Translations under genes and position numbers: made by a program
From: Eisenbergiella porci
Lineage (GTDB): Bacteria > Bacillota > Clostridia > Lachnospirales > Lachnospiraceae
Reading direction: 5' to 3'
Assembly (NCBI RefSeq): GCF_009696275.1
Contig: NZ_VUMI01000006.1
Span: 1-64,000, forward strand
DNA length: 64,000 bases
The notes under the pieces: generated by a model
Seen by the model: only the letters and a program-made list of their open reading frames with translations
Database searches by the model: none
Told to the model about the DNA's origin: nothing
Shown here: piece by piece, positions 27,096-35,736 of the stretch
Numbering within the stretch: the first letter of the stretch is position 1
Layout of the letters: each line of letters opens with the position of its first letter

Positions 27096-29345
27096 GTGGA
27101 AAAAATATCAGGTTACGTGGAACATATTATATACAGAAATACCGGAAACGGTTATTCGGTTTTTGAGCTGGTGGCCGAAGGCGAAGAGGTTACCTGCGTG
27201 GGCACCTTCCGCGCCCTGGATGAGGGCGAAAATCTGGAGCTGACAGGCGGCTATGTGGAGCATGCGGTATACGGAAGCCAGTTCAAGGTGGAAAGCTATG
27301 AAGCTGTGGCCCCTGAGGATGAAAGCAGCATCGAACGCTATCTGGGATCCGGCGCTATCAAGGGGATCGGCCCGTCTCTGGCGGCCCGTATTGTAAAAAA
27401 ATTCGGTAAGGATACCTTCCGTATCATAGAACAGGAACCGGAGCGGCTGGCTGAAATCAAAGGGATCAGTGAACGGAAGGCCATGGAAATCAGCACTCTG
27501 ATGGAAGAAAAGAAGGGTATGCGGGAGGCCATGATTTATCTGCAGAAATTCGGCATTTCCAATACGCTTGCCATTAAAATATATAATACCTATGGCATGG
27601 AGGTTTATGGAGTACTGGAGGAAAATCCTTATCGCCTGGCGGAGGACATAGAAGGCATCGGCTTTAAAAGAGCGGATGAGCTGGCGGCAAGAATTGGTAT
27701 CCACACGGATTCGGATTTCCGTATCAGGAGCGGCATTCTGTATACCCTGCAGCTGGCGGCCATGGACGGGCATACCTTCCTTCCTTATCAGGAGCTGACT
27801 GCAAAAGCGGCGGCGCTTCTGGGGCTGCAGAAGGATTATGTAAGCATCCAGATTCCCAACCTGGCCATGGATAAAAAAATCATGGTGAAGCAGGACGGAG
27901 AAAATAAATCGGTGTATGCCTCCTCCTTCTATTATGCGGAGCTTGCCTGTGCGCGTATGCTGCAGGAGCTGAATGTAAGCATGGTTTTCGGCGGGGAGCT
28001 GCTTCCCTCTGAAGAAGAGAAGATGCTTGCGGAGATAGAAAAGCTGGCCCGCAGACTGGGTATTGAACTGGAGGAGCTGCAGCAGCAGGCGGTTCTGGAA
28101 AGCATTAAGCATGGTATTTTTATCCTTTCAGGAGGGCCGGGAACGGGAAAAACAACCACGATCAATACTATGATCCGTTATTTTGAGGCGGAGGGGCTGG
28201 ATATCCTTCTGGCAGCGCCTACCGGCAGGGCGGCAAAGCGGATGACGGAAGCCACCGGCTATGAAGCGCGCACCATTCACCGTCTGCTTGAGCTCAACGG
28301 CGCCATGCTGGAGGAGGAGAATCGATACGGTAAGAATGCCCGTTTTGAGAAAAATGAGGAAAATCCACTGGAAGCGGATGTTGTCATTGTGGATGAGATG
28401 TCCATGGTGGATATTCATTTGTTCCAGTCGCTTCTGCGTGCAGTTACGCCGGGAACCAGGCTGATTCTGGTGGGGGATGTGAACCAGCTGCCGTCTGTGG
28501 GACCGGGACAGGTGCTCCGTGATTTGATAGACAGCGGAAGCTTTTCCGTAGTTGAGCTGAAAAAGATTTTCCGCCAGGCCGGGGAAAGCGATATCGTGGT
28601 CAACGCCCATAAAATCAATAATGGCCAGGAGATTCCGCTGGATAATAAAAGCAGGGATTTCTTTTTCCTAGAACGCAGCGATGTCCAGGTTATTTATAAG
28701 CATATGATTCTGCTGATTCAGGAAAAGCTTCCCAGATATGTGAAGTCCGGGCCTTTTGATATCCAGGTGCTGACACCCATGCGTAAGGGAAATCTGGGAG
28801 TGGAGGCACTGAATCAGATTCTGCAGGCCTATCTGAACCCGAAGGACGCCTCCAAGAAGGAGTATCAGTCCGGCGCCACGCTGTTCCGGGAAGGGGACAA
28901 GGTAATGCAGACGAAAAACAACTATCAGCTGGAGTGGGAAATCGTGAGTAAATACGGGATACCTGTGGATCATGGCGTGGGGATTTTTAATGGGGATATG
29001 GGAATCCTGAAGGAGATCGATGAATATGGGCAGACTGTGACGATTGAGTTTGATGAGCAAAGACGTGTTTCTTATGCCTTCGCCCAGCTGGAAGAGGTGG
29101 AGCTGGCGTATGCCATCACCATCCACAAGTCCCAGGGAAGCGAGTATCCGGCGGTTATCATGCCGCTGCTGGGCGGCCCGAGAATGCTTTTTAACCGGAA
29201 TCTTCTTTACACGGGCGTGACCAGGGCGAGAAGCTGTGTGACGATCCTGGGAAGCAGGCAGGTGGTGCAGGATATGATCGCCAATGAAAGTGAGGCCAGG
29301 CGCTATACAAGCCTGGATGTGAGGATTAAGGAAGTCATGGCTTAA
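27096..29345 (+). CDS. recD2: RecD2-type SF1B DNA helicase
   Basis: A 749-residue ATP-dependent 5'-3' helicase of the RecD2/YrrC type, acting alone in repair or fork maintenance rather than in RecBCD. It has an N-terminal OB-like domain (GYVEHIIYRNTGNGYSVFEL), helix-hairpin-helix repeats (IKGIGPSLAARIVKKFG, IEGIGFKRADELAARIG), Walker A ILSGGPGTGKTTTIN, Q/III motifs VVIVDEMSMVDI and VGDVNQLPSVGPG, and the C-terminal UvrD-like motif AYAITIHKSQGSEYPAVIMP. The start is GTG 27096 behind TTAGGAG. comF follows after 9 nt, suggesting an operon. Confidence 0.95.
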   Translation: MEKISGYVEHIIYRNTGNGYSVFELVAEGEEVTCVGTFRALDEGENLELTGGYVEHAVYGSQFKVESYEAVAPEDESSIERYLGSGAIKGIGPSLAARIVKKFGKDTFRIIEQEPERLAEIKGISERKAMEISTLMEEKKGMREAMIYLQKFGISNTLAIKIYNTYGMEVYGVLEENPYRLAEDIEGIGFKRADELAARIGIHTDSDFRIRSGILYTLQLAAMDGHTFLPYQELTAKAAALLGLQKDYVSIQIPNLAMDKKIMVKQDGENKSVYASSFYYAELACARMLQELNVSMVFGGELLPSEEEKMLAEIEKLARRLGIELEELQQQAVLESIKHGIFILSGGPGTGKTTTINTMIRYFEAEGLDILLAAPTGRAAKRMTEATGYEARTIHRLLELNGAMLEEENRYGKNARFEKNEENPLEADVVIVDEMSMVDIHLFQSLLRAVTPGTRLILVGDVNQLPSVGPGQVLRDLIDSGSFSVVELKKIFRQAGESDIVVNAHKINNGQEIPLDNKSRDFFFLERSDVQVIYKHMILLIQEKLPRYVKSGPFDIQVLTPMRKGNLGVEALNQILQAYLNPKDASKKEYQSGATLFREGDKVMQTKNNYQLEWEIVSKYGIPVDHGVGIFNGDMGILKEIDEYGQTVTIEFDEQRRVSYAFAQLEEVELAYAITIHKSQGSEYPAVIMPLLGGPRMLFNRNLLYTGVTRARSCVTILGSRQVVQDMIANESEARRYTSLDVRIKEVMA

Positions 29346-29354
29346 AGGAGCCTG

Positions 29355-30083
29355 ATGAAGAAAAATGTATGGAGTACACTACCGCAAATGCTTTTGGATC
29401 TGGCATTTCCCAGACGCTGCCCCGTGTGTGACAGGCCTGTAAAGCCTTCCAACGCATATATCTGCAGCGAGTGCAGGGATAAACTGATTTACATAAAAGA
29501 ACCAAGATGCCGGAAATGCGGAAAACAACTTGAGAAGGCAGAAAACGAATATTGTTATGACTGCGGGTCTAAAAGGCATATATATGACAGAGGGGCCGCA
29601 CTGTATTCCTATGGCAGTATAAGGCTGTCCCTGTACCGCCTAAAATACGGCGGAAGACAGGAATATGCAGTGTTTCTGGGGAAGGACATGGCCAGCCGGC
29701 TGGGGAGGGAAATACTGTCATGGAAGCCGGATGCGCTGGTACCTGTACCGCTGCACCCCGCGAGGGAGAAAAAAAGAGGGTATAACCAGGCGGCTCTGCT
29801 GGCGGCCGAACTGGGGAAACAGCTGGATATCCGGGTTCTTACGGGCTTCGTGGAAAGAACCCGGAATACAAGGCCGCAGAAGGAGCTGGAGGGTGCAAAG
29901 CGTCAAAATAATTTGAAAAAAGCTTTTAAAATAGTACAGAATGATGTAAAATTAAATACGATTGTAATTATAGACGACATATACACTACCGGCAGCACCA
30001 TTGACGCGGTGGCACAGGCCTGCAGGGAAGCAGGTGTGAAGCATGTGTATTTTGCAGCACTGGCAATTGGCAGAGGAATGTAG
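29355..30083 (+). CDS. comF: ComF family phosphoribosyltransferase-like protein
   Basis: A 242-residue protein. N-terminal zinc motifs CPVC...CSEC and CRKCG...CYDCG (about 22-73) precede a PRTase domain with PVPLHPAREKKRGYNQAALLA and the PRPP loop IVIIDDIYTTGSTIDAV. In competent bacteria ComF works with the helicase ComFA in DNA uptake and recombination. Here it lies behind recD2, so a DNA-processing role is likely. Start ATG 29355 has AAAGGAG. Confidence 0.9.
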   Translation: MKKNVWSTLPQMLLDLAFPRRCPVCDRPVKPSNAYICSECRDKLIYIKEPRCRKCGKQLEKAENEYCYDCGSKRHIYDRGAALYSYGSIRLSLYRLKYGGRQEYAVFLGKDMASRLGREILSWKPDALVPVPLHPAREKKRGYNQAALLAAELGKQLDIRVLTGFVERTRNTRPQKELEGAKRQNNLKKAFKIVQNDVKLNTIVIIDDIYTTGSTIDAVAQACREAGVKHVYFAALAIGRGM

Positions 30084-30085
30084 GT

Positions 30086-30490
30086 ATGATTAATAAGGAT
30101 AAAGTGGCGGTTATGACGAAAATGGCCGCATATGAGGCGGGTGACGGCAGGAAGAATCTGGCCGTCTGCAGTTATTTCAGAGGTGACTATGTCGGCTTCC
30201 AGATGCTGAAGACCTGGATTGCAGTGACTATTGCATTCTGTATCCTCTTCGCTGTTTATCTTGTTTATGAGATGGATAGCCTGATGACGGATTTTTACAG
30301 CATTAATCTGCTGGGGCTTGGGAAAAAGTTCGGCTTTGCCTATCTGGCGCTCTGCGGAGTGTATCTGCTGGCGGCCTTTGTGATCAGCCAGAGAAGATAC
30401 GGCCTTGCCCTGAGAGCAACGGTTAAATTTGACAAAGAGCTGGATCTGCTTTCGGGCGGTGAGGATGACGGCTTTGAGGAAGAGGAATAA
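30086..30490 (+). CDS. Small membrane protein, unknown function
   Basis: A 134-residue protein with two TM segments (about 44-64, WIAVTIAFCILFAVYLVY, and 84-103, FAYLALCGVYLLAAFVIS) and an acidic tail ending GGEDDGFEEEE. It starts 3 nt after comF and is followed 57 nt later by another membrane protein. No family with known function is recognised. Position suggests co-expression with the c-di-AMP genes downstream. Confidence 0.7.
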   Translation: MINKDKVAVMTKMAAYEAGDGRKNLAVCSYFRGDYVGFQMLKTWIAVTIAFCILFAVYLVYEMDSLMTDFYSINLLGLGKKFGFAYLALCGVYLLAAFVISQRRYGLALRATVKFDKELDLLSGGEDDGFEEEE

Positions 30491-30546
30491 GGGAGTGGGC
30501 CCCTGTTGCCCGGGGCGGCTGCCATGAATTCTTGAGAGGGACATTT

Positions 30547-31527
30547 ATGACAACATCATTACTTGTAGTAAGAGAATATATCAGGAACTTTTATGTAAAA
30601 TATGAGGAATATATAGTGCCGGTGCTGAAATTTCTCCTGGCGCTCGTTTCCATGCTGATGATTAACAGCCAGCTGGGATTCATGAGCCAGCTGGATAATG
30701 CGGCGGCGGTGCTGGTGGTGGCTCTGATTTGTTCCTTTATGCCCAAGAACTTTATTCTGTTCGTTGCGGCGGGATTTGTAACGCTTCATCTTTATGAAGT
30801 ATCCCTGGAATGCGCGGCTGCCGCGCTGGTCGTATTTTTATTGATGTTCCTTTTGTACTTCCGTTTTTCCCCGGGAAGCGCGGTTCTTGTTATCGTGACT
30901 CCCATGCTGTTTGCGTTTAAGATCCCTTATGCGGCTCCTCTTGTGGCCGGTCTGCTGGGCAATCCCTTTGCCGCAGTTACCGTAGCCTGCGGGGTGATCG
31001 TATATTATCTGATTACCTATATGAATGTCAATGCCTCCATACTGGGTTCTTCGGAGGCAGAATCCGTAATCCAGAGGTTCCGTGATATTTTTGACGGTAT
31101 TTTCGGAAACAGGGCCATGCTGATTATTATTGCCGCTTTTGCGGTGACGGTGATTATGGTTTATCTGATTAGGAAGCTTTCCGTGGATTATGCGTGGACA
31201 ATTGCCATTGTCGCAGGGGCTTTACTGGATATCGTAATCCTGATGGTGGGGGATTTGATTTATGACGCCAATTTTTCCATCGGGGGTGTAATTCTGGGAA
31301 GCATCGCAGCGATGGCTGCGGCGTTTGTCGTACAGTTTTTCAGGTTCAATCTGGACTATTCCCGGACGGAAAAGGTGCAGTTTGAGGATGACGAGTATTA
31401 TTATTATGTAAAGGCGGTGCCCAAAATGACGGTGGCCACGCCTGAGAAAAAAGTGAAAAAGATTACCACGCAGCGTAACAGCAGAAATGCCAGACATACG
31501 CATTCGAGAGACACTGCGCGGAAATAG
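30547..31527 (+). CDS. Polytopic membrane protein upstream of cdaA
   Basis: A 326-residue protein with about nine hydrophobic segments, a short N-terminal cytoplasmic stretch (LVVREYIRNFYVKYEEYI) and a basic C-terminal tail after EYYYYVKAVPKM (TPEKKVKKITTQRNSRNARH). ATG 30547 follows GAGAGGG; an earlier in-frame start at 30532 lacks a site. It ends 9 nt before cdaA, so it is probably part of the same operon and may work with c-di-AMP synthesis or envelope stress. No established function is known to me. Confidence 0.7.
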   Translation: MTTSLLVVREYIRNFYVKYEEYIVPVLKFLLALVSMLMINSQLGFMSQLDNAAAVLVVALICSFMPKNFILFVAAGFVTLHLYEVSLECAAAALVVFLLMFLLYFRFSPGSAVLVIVTPMLFAFKIPYAAPLVAGLLGNPFAAVTVACGVIVYYLITYMNVNASILGSSEAESVIQRFRDIFDGIFGNRAMLIIIAAFAVTVIMVYLIRKLSVDYAWTIAIVAGALLDIVILMVGDLIYDANFSIGGVILGSIAAMAAAFVVQFFRFNLDYSRTEKVQFEDDEYYYYVKAVPKMTVATPEKKVKKITTQRNSRNARHTHSRDTARK

Positions 31528-31536
31528 CGGGTTTGG

Positions 31537-32412
31537 GTGGATATGGAACTGATTAAGACCTTTGCAGACAAATATTTTGCACATGTACCATCTCTGAGGA
31601 TAACGGATATTGTGGAGATACTCATCATCTCCTTTCTCGTTTACCACATCATGGTATGGATAAAGAATACAAAAGCCTGGGCGCTTTTCAAGGGCGTTGT
31701 GCTGATTATGGTATTTATCATACTTGCGGCCGTTTTTGAGATGAATACCATTCTGTGGATAGCCAGGAATGTGGTTATGTATGGTGCGGTTGCATTGGTC
31801 GTGGTGCTGCAGCCGGAGCTGCGTAAGGCCCTGGAGCAGCTGGGGAAAAAGGAATTTCTGGCATCCCTGCTGCCTTTTGAAATCGGAAAGACAGAACAGG
31901 GCCTTTTTTCCGATAAGACGGTCCATGAAATCGCAAAGGCCTGTGTGGAGATGGGCAAGGTCAAAACCGGCGCCCTCATTGTTGTCCAGCAGAACGATCC
32001 CCTGACGGAGTATGAAAGAACAGGAATCGAAGTGGACGGCATCATTACCAGCCAGCTGTTGATTAATATTTTTGAACACAACACACCGCTTCACGACGGT
32101 GCTATTATTGTACGCGGAGATCGGATTACCTCCGCAACCTGTTATCTTCCGCTGTCAGATAATATGTCATTGAGCAAGGATTTGGGAACGCGTCACAGAG
32201 CTGGCGTGGGTATCTCGGAGGTAACGGATTCCATGACCGTAATTGTTTCCGAAGAAACGGGCAAAATAAGCGTGGCATACAGCGGTGTGCTTTACCGCGG
32301 CCTGTCTTCTGCAGAATTGGAGGAGCAGCTGAAGAAAATACAGAATAAACCGGTGGAGGAGAAGGAACACAGGCTCTGGAAAGGATGGCCGAAGAATGAA
32401 AAAAACAAATAA
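31537..32412 (+). CDS. cdaA: Diadenylate cyclase CdaA
   Basis: Makes cyclic di-AMP from two ATP at the membrane. About 291 residues, with three N-terminal TM helices (about 20-95) and a DisA_N catalytic domain with the metal/ATP motifs LHDGAIIV and GTRHRAGVGISE. GTG 31537 is assigned; ATG 31543, two codons later and very close to GGGTGG, is possible. It overlaps cdaR by 17 nt, and glmM follows: the classical CdaA-CdaR-GlmM cluster in which both partners modulate the cyclase. Confidence 0.95.
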   Translation: MDMELIKTFADKYFAHVPSLRITDIVEILIISFLVYHIMVWIKNTKAWALFKGVVLIMVFIILAAVFEMNTILWIARNVVMYGAVALVVVLQPELRKALEQLGKKEFLASLLPFEIGKTEQGLFSDKTVHEIAKACVEMGKVKTGALIVVQQNDPLTEYERTGIEVDGIITSQLLINIFEHNTPLHDGAIIVRGDRITSATCYLPLSDNMSLSKDLGTRHRAGVGISEVTDSMTVIVSEETGKISVAYSGVLYRGLSSAELEEQLKKIQNKPVEEKEHRLWKGWPKNEKNK

Positions 32413-33712
32413 GCTTTGGAATAATCTTGGCCTGAAAATTATGGCGGTGATATTTTCCATTCTGCTGTGGCTTGTGGCTGTCAATATCAATGACCCGGTG
32501 GAACGGAAGGTTTTCCGGGATGTGAGGGTCGAGACAAGGAATACAAATCTTCTGACAGATGAAAATAAACTTTACAAGGTGCTTGATGATACGGATACGG
32601 TTACAGTGACGGTCCGTGCCAGCCGTTCTGTCCTGGAGAATATCAATGTGAGTGACATTACGGCGACTGCTGATTTTTCAGAGCTGTCCTTTACCAATAC
32701 AGTGCCGATCAGGCTGTCTGTAAATAAGTATATTGACAAACAGATAGAGGATATCAGCGGAAGCGTAGACAGCATGAAGCTGGAGGTTGAAGATAAGAAG
32801 GAAAAACAGTTTGTAATAGAAATAGTACAGATAGGAGAGCCTGCGGATGGTTTTATCGTGGGCAAGGTTACCACAACCGACGGAAATGCCATGAAGATTT
32901 CAGGGCCTGAATCAGTGGTGGAAAAAGTTAAAAATGCGGTGGTAGAGGCTGATGTCAGCGATTTGACGGACAGCATAAATATTACGGAAAAAATCAGGCT
33001 GCTGGATGCACAGGGCAAGGAAGTAACGGACAGCAGCATTACCAGAAGCGTGAATACCTCCAAGGTTTCCATAACAATACTGGAGACGAAAACCGTACCT
33101 GTCAGCCTGTCTGCAACAGGAGAACCGGCGGTCGGTTATGTGGCTACGGGTGAAGTGAGCTGTGCCCCTGAAACTGTGACGATTGCAGGTAAGAGCAGTG
33201 TGGTGAAGGATATTTCCGAAATCGTTATTCCTGCGGATGAGTTGGATCTGACAGGCGCTACGGCGGATGTTACAAGGCTGATTGATGTAAGGAATTATCT
33301 TCCTGAGGGAACAAGCCTGACTAATACGAATGGGGAAGAATTCAATGGTAAGGTAGCTGTTACTGTGAAGATAGAGCCTCTTGTGGATATCACCAGAGAG
33401 GTAGCAGCTTCCAGAATCCAGATTCAGAATGTGCCGGAGGGCTATACCGTTACTTTGGACGAGGGCAGCCGTGTATCCCTGAGGCTCAGGGGACTGCAGG
33501 CGAATCTGGATCAGGTAAATGTGGATAATCTGGCGGGTTCTATTGATATTGCCGCATGGATGCAGAAATCGGATCAGACAGAACTGGCCGAAGGAAGCGC
33601 AGAGGCGGAGGTTACGTTTACCCTGCCTCCGGGAGTGACGCAGACAGCGCCGGCGAAGGCCCGCCTGAATATACAGAAGGCAGCTGAAGCAGAGGGAGAG
33701 GGCGGCGAATAA
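32396..33712 (+). CDS. cdaR: YbbR-domain regulator CdaR
   Basis: A 438-residue membrane-anchored regulator of CdaA. One N-terminal TM segment (LKIMAVIFSILLWLVAVNI) is followed by an extracellular chain of YbbR repeats of ~80 residues each, starting near 35, 120, 215 and 310 (for example EIVQIGEPADGFIVGKVTT and PVSLSATGEPAVGYVATGEV). It is longer than minimal family members because of four repeats. An ATG behind AAAGGATGG lies within the end of cdaA. Confidence 0.95.
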   Translation: MKKTNKLWNNLGLKIMAVIFSILLWLVAVNINDPVERKVFRDVRVETRNTNLLTDENKLYKVLDDTDTVTVTVRASRSVLENINVSDITATADFSELSFTNTVPIRLSVNKYIDKQIEDISGSVDSMKLEVEDKKEKQFVIEIVQIGEPADGFIVGKVTTTDGNAMKISGPESVVEKVKNAVVEADVSDLTDSINITEKIRLLDAQGKEVTDSSITRSVNTSKVSITILETKTVPVSLSATGEPAVGYVATGEVSCAPETVTIAGKSSVVKDISEIVIPADELDLTGATADVTRLIDVRNYLPEGTSLTNTNGEEFNGKVAVTVKIEPLVDITREVAASRIQIQNVPEGYTVTLDEGSRVSLRLRGLQANLDQVNVDNLAGSIDIAAWMQKSDQTELAEGSAEAEVTFTLPPGVTQTAPAKARLNIQKAAEAEGEGGE

Positions 33713-33823
33713 GCCGGAAGCCTGCTGTTTCCGAGAATGCGGCTGTAGATTAATAAATGAAGCTGCAGCCGGGGACAGATAGATTAGATTACAGCCGTTG
33801 TTAAGGCAGAATGAGAGGAAAAT

Positions 33824-35173
33824 ATGGCTAGATTATTTGGTACTGACGGCGTGCGCGGCGTTGCAAATGAAGAACTGACACCGCTTCTTGCCATGCAGCT
33901 TGGCCAGGCAGGCGCGACCGTACTGACAAAGGAAAATGAACACAGGCCCACCATTATGGTAGGCTGCGATACCCGTATTTCAGGAGATATGCTTGCCAAT
34001 GCGCTGATGGCGGGAATCTGCAGCGTAGGCGCGAATGCCGTTTATGTAGGCGTCATTCCCACGCCGGCGGTAGCGTATCTTACCAAGAAGTACAAGGTGG
34101 AAGCGGGCGTGGTGATATCCGCATCCCATAATCCCGTGGAATTTAACGGGATCAAGTTTTTTGACGGAAACGGCTATAAGCTGCCTGACAGTCTGGAGGA
34201 TGAAATCGAGGACCTTATCCGCAATGGGATGCAGGGAGTGGAGCTGCCTACCGGTTCCAGAGTAGGGAAAATCAAATACCGGACGGATGCCAGGGAAGAA
34301 TATATCAATCACGCGATTCAGTCGGTGCCGGTGAATTTATCGGAGCTGAAAATTGTTGTTGACTGTGCGGAGGGCGCTTCCTACTACACTTCCGTAGAAG
34401 CGCTCAGGGAGCTGGGGGCCAATGTGGTTCCCATACACAATATGCCTGATGGAACGAACATCAATGCCAACTGCGGATCCACTCATATGGAAGAGCTACA
34501 GGCCAGAGTTGTTTACGAAAAGGCTCATGTAGGCCTGGCTTTTGACGGGGATGCCGACAGGCTTCTTGCGGTGGACGAAAACGGCACAATTATCGACGGT
34601 GACCAGATTATGGCTATTGTGGGCACCCATATGAGAGATCAGGGCAAGCTGAAAAAGGACACCATTGTTGCTACCGTAATGAGTAATCTTGGCTTCTTTA
34701 AAATGGGAGAAAGAGAACATCTGCAGATGGAACAGACTAAGGTGGGCGACCGTTATGTGCTGGAGCGCATGCGTGAAATCGGAGCCAGCCTGGGCGGAGA
34801 GCAGTCGGGCCATGTGATTTTCCTGGATGAGAATACCACCGGGGACGGCCTGTTAAGCGCGCTGCACCTTCTGGAGGTAATGGTGGATACCGGGAAGCCT
34901 CTTTCCGAACTGGCAAAGGTGATGACCGTTATGCCGCAGGCGCTTGTGAATGCGAAGGTGCCCAACCACAAGAAAGAGAAATATATGGAATACCCTGAAA
35001 TTGCCGGGGCAATTGATGAGCTTAACCGTAAGTTCGCAGGAGAGGGAAGGGTGCTTATCAGGCCCTCCGGAACGGAACCTAAGGTCCGCGTAATGATTGA
35101 AGGCAAGGATCAGAGGATGATTGAGGAAGAGGCTCATAAGCTGGCAGATTTGATTCAGAATATTATGCTTTGA
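33824..35173 (+). CDS. glmM: Phosphoglucosamine mutase
   Basis: Converts glucosamine-6-P to glucosamine-1-P on the way to UDP-GlcNAc and peptidoglycan. 449 residues with all four phosphohexomutase elements: the phosphoserine loop ISASHNPVEFNGIKFF, metal loop AFDGDADRLLAVD, sugar loop GGEQSGHVIF, and phosphate loop RPSGTEPKVRVMIEG. It follows cdaR after 111 nt; GlmM is known to bind and inhibit CdaA in several Firmicutes. Confidence 0.97.
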   Translation: MARLFGTDGVRGVANEELTPLLAMQLGQAGATVLTKENEHRPTIMVGCDTRISGDMLANALMAGICSVGANAVYVGVIPTPAVAYLTKKYKVEAGVVISASHNPVEFNGIKFFDGNGYKLPDSLEDEIEDLIRNGMQGVELPTGSRVGKIKYRTDAREEYINHAIQSVPVNLSELKIVVDCAEGASYYTSVEALRELGANVVPIHNMPDGTNINANCGSTHMEELQARVVYEKAHVGLAFDGDADRLLAVDENGTIIDGDQIMAIVGTHMRDQGKLKKDTIVATVMSNLGFFKMGEREHLQMEQTKVGDRYVLERMREIGASLGGEQSGHVIFLDENTTGDGLLSALHLLEVMVDTGKPLSELAKVMTVMPQALVNAKVPNHKKEKYMEYPEIAGAIDELNRKFAGEGRVLIRPSGTEPKVRVMIEGKDQRMIEEEAHKLADLIQNIML

Positions 35174-35299
35174 CGCTGAAGGGTAAAAACTGCCATAAAA
35201 CGCGGGGCAAAGCCCTTGAGAAGTAAGCAGAATGATGATATACTTAATGCAGGCAGGGAGTGCTTTCCCTGCAGGGCAGAAGAAACAGGAGGTATTTTC

Positions 35300-35563
35300 A
35301 TGGTAAGCCAGAAGGTTGTTATAAAGAATCCTACAGGGCTGCATCTAAGACCGGCAGGCATCCTGTGTAAAGAAGCGATGCAGTTTAAATCGCTGATTAC
35401 GTTTACGTTCCGAGACAGTACGGCGAATGCCAAAAGTGTTCTCAGCGTACTTGGTGCATGTGTGAAGTGTGGTGATGAGATAGAGCTTACCTGTGAGGGT
35501 GAAGATGAAGAAGAGGCTTTGAAGGCTTTGGTCAATGCGATCGAAAGCGGTCTCGGTGAATGA
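35300..35563 (+). CDS. HPr family phosphocarrier protein
   Basis: An 87-residue HPr. The phosphorylation site His15 lies in NPTGLHLRPAG, and Ser46, the HPr-kinase site, is present in ANAKSVLSVLG. It could be the general PTS HPr or a Crh-like relative; the presence of His15 favours HPr. Cys residues at 23 and near 55 are unusual for HPr. Start ATG 35300 has a strong AGGAGG. It is monocistronic, 126 nt after glmM, with its own terminator. Confidence 0.9.
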   Translation: MVSQKVVIKNPTGLHLRPAGILCKEAMQFKSLITFTFRDSTANAKSVLSVLGACVKCGDEIELTCEGEDEEEALKALVNAIESGLGE

Positions 35564-35573
35564 TAGATAGGTT

Positions 35574-35622
35574 AATCAGCCCAACTCAAATGCTCCGGTA
35601 GCCAGAGAGGGCTGATTTTTTG
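35574..35622 (+). terminator. Terminator after the HPr gene
   Basis: AATCAGCCC (35574-35582) pairs with GGGCTGATT (35609-35617), followed by TTTTG. The loop is 26 nt. Confidence 0.8.
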
Positions 35623-35736
35623 TGCTATTATTAGTTGAGTGTTTCGCTGCATAATTTCTGCGTAATTATACAGTAAGAAACCGGGAGCCGGACGGGAAAG
35701 CCTCTGACGGTTCTGTTTTTGTACAGGAGGTAGCGT

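Noticed and set aside
35640-35736. T-box or leucine leader peptide upstream of leuA
   Set aside because: No AGGGTGGNACCGCG-type T-box core and no run of Leu codons with a terminator/antiterminator was found in the short leader.
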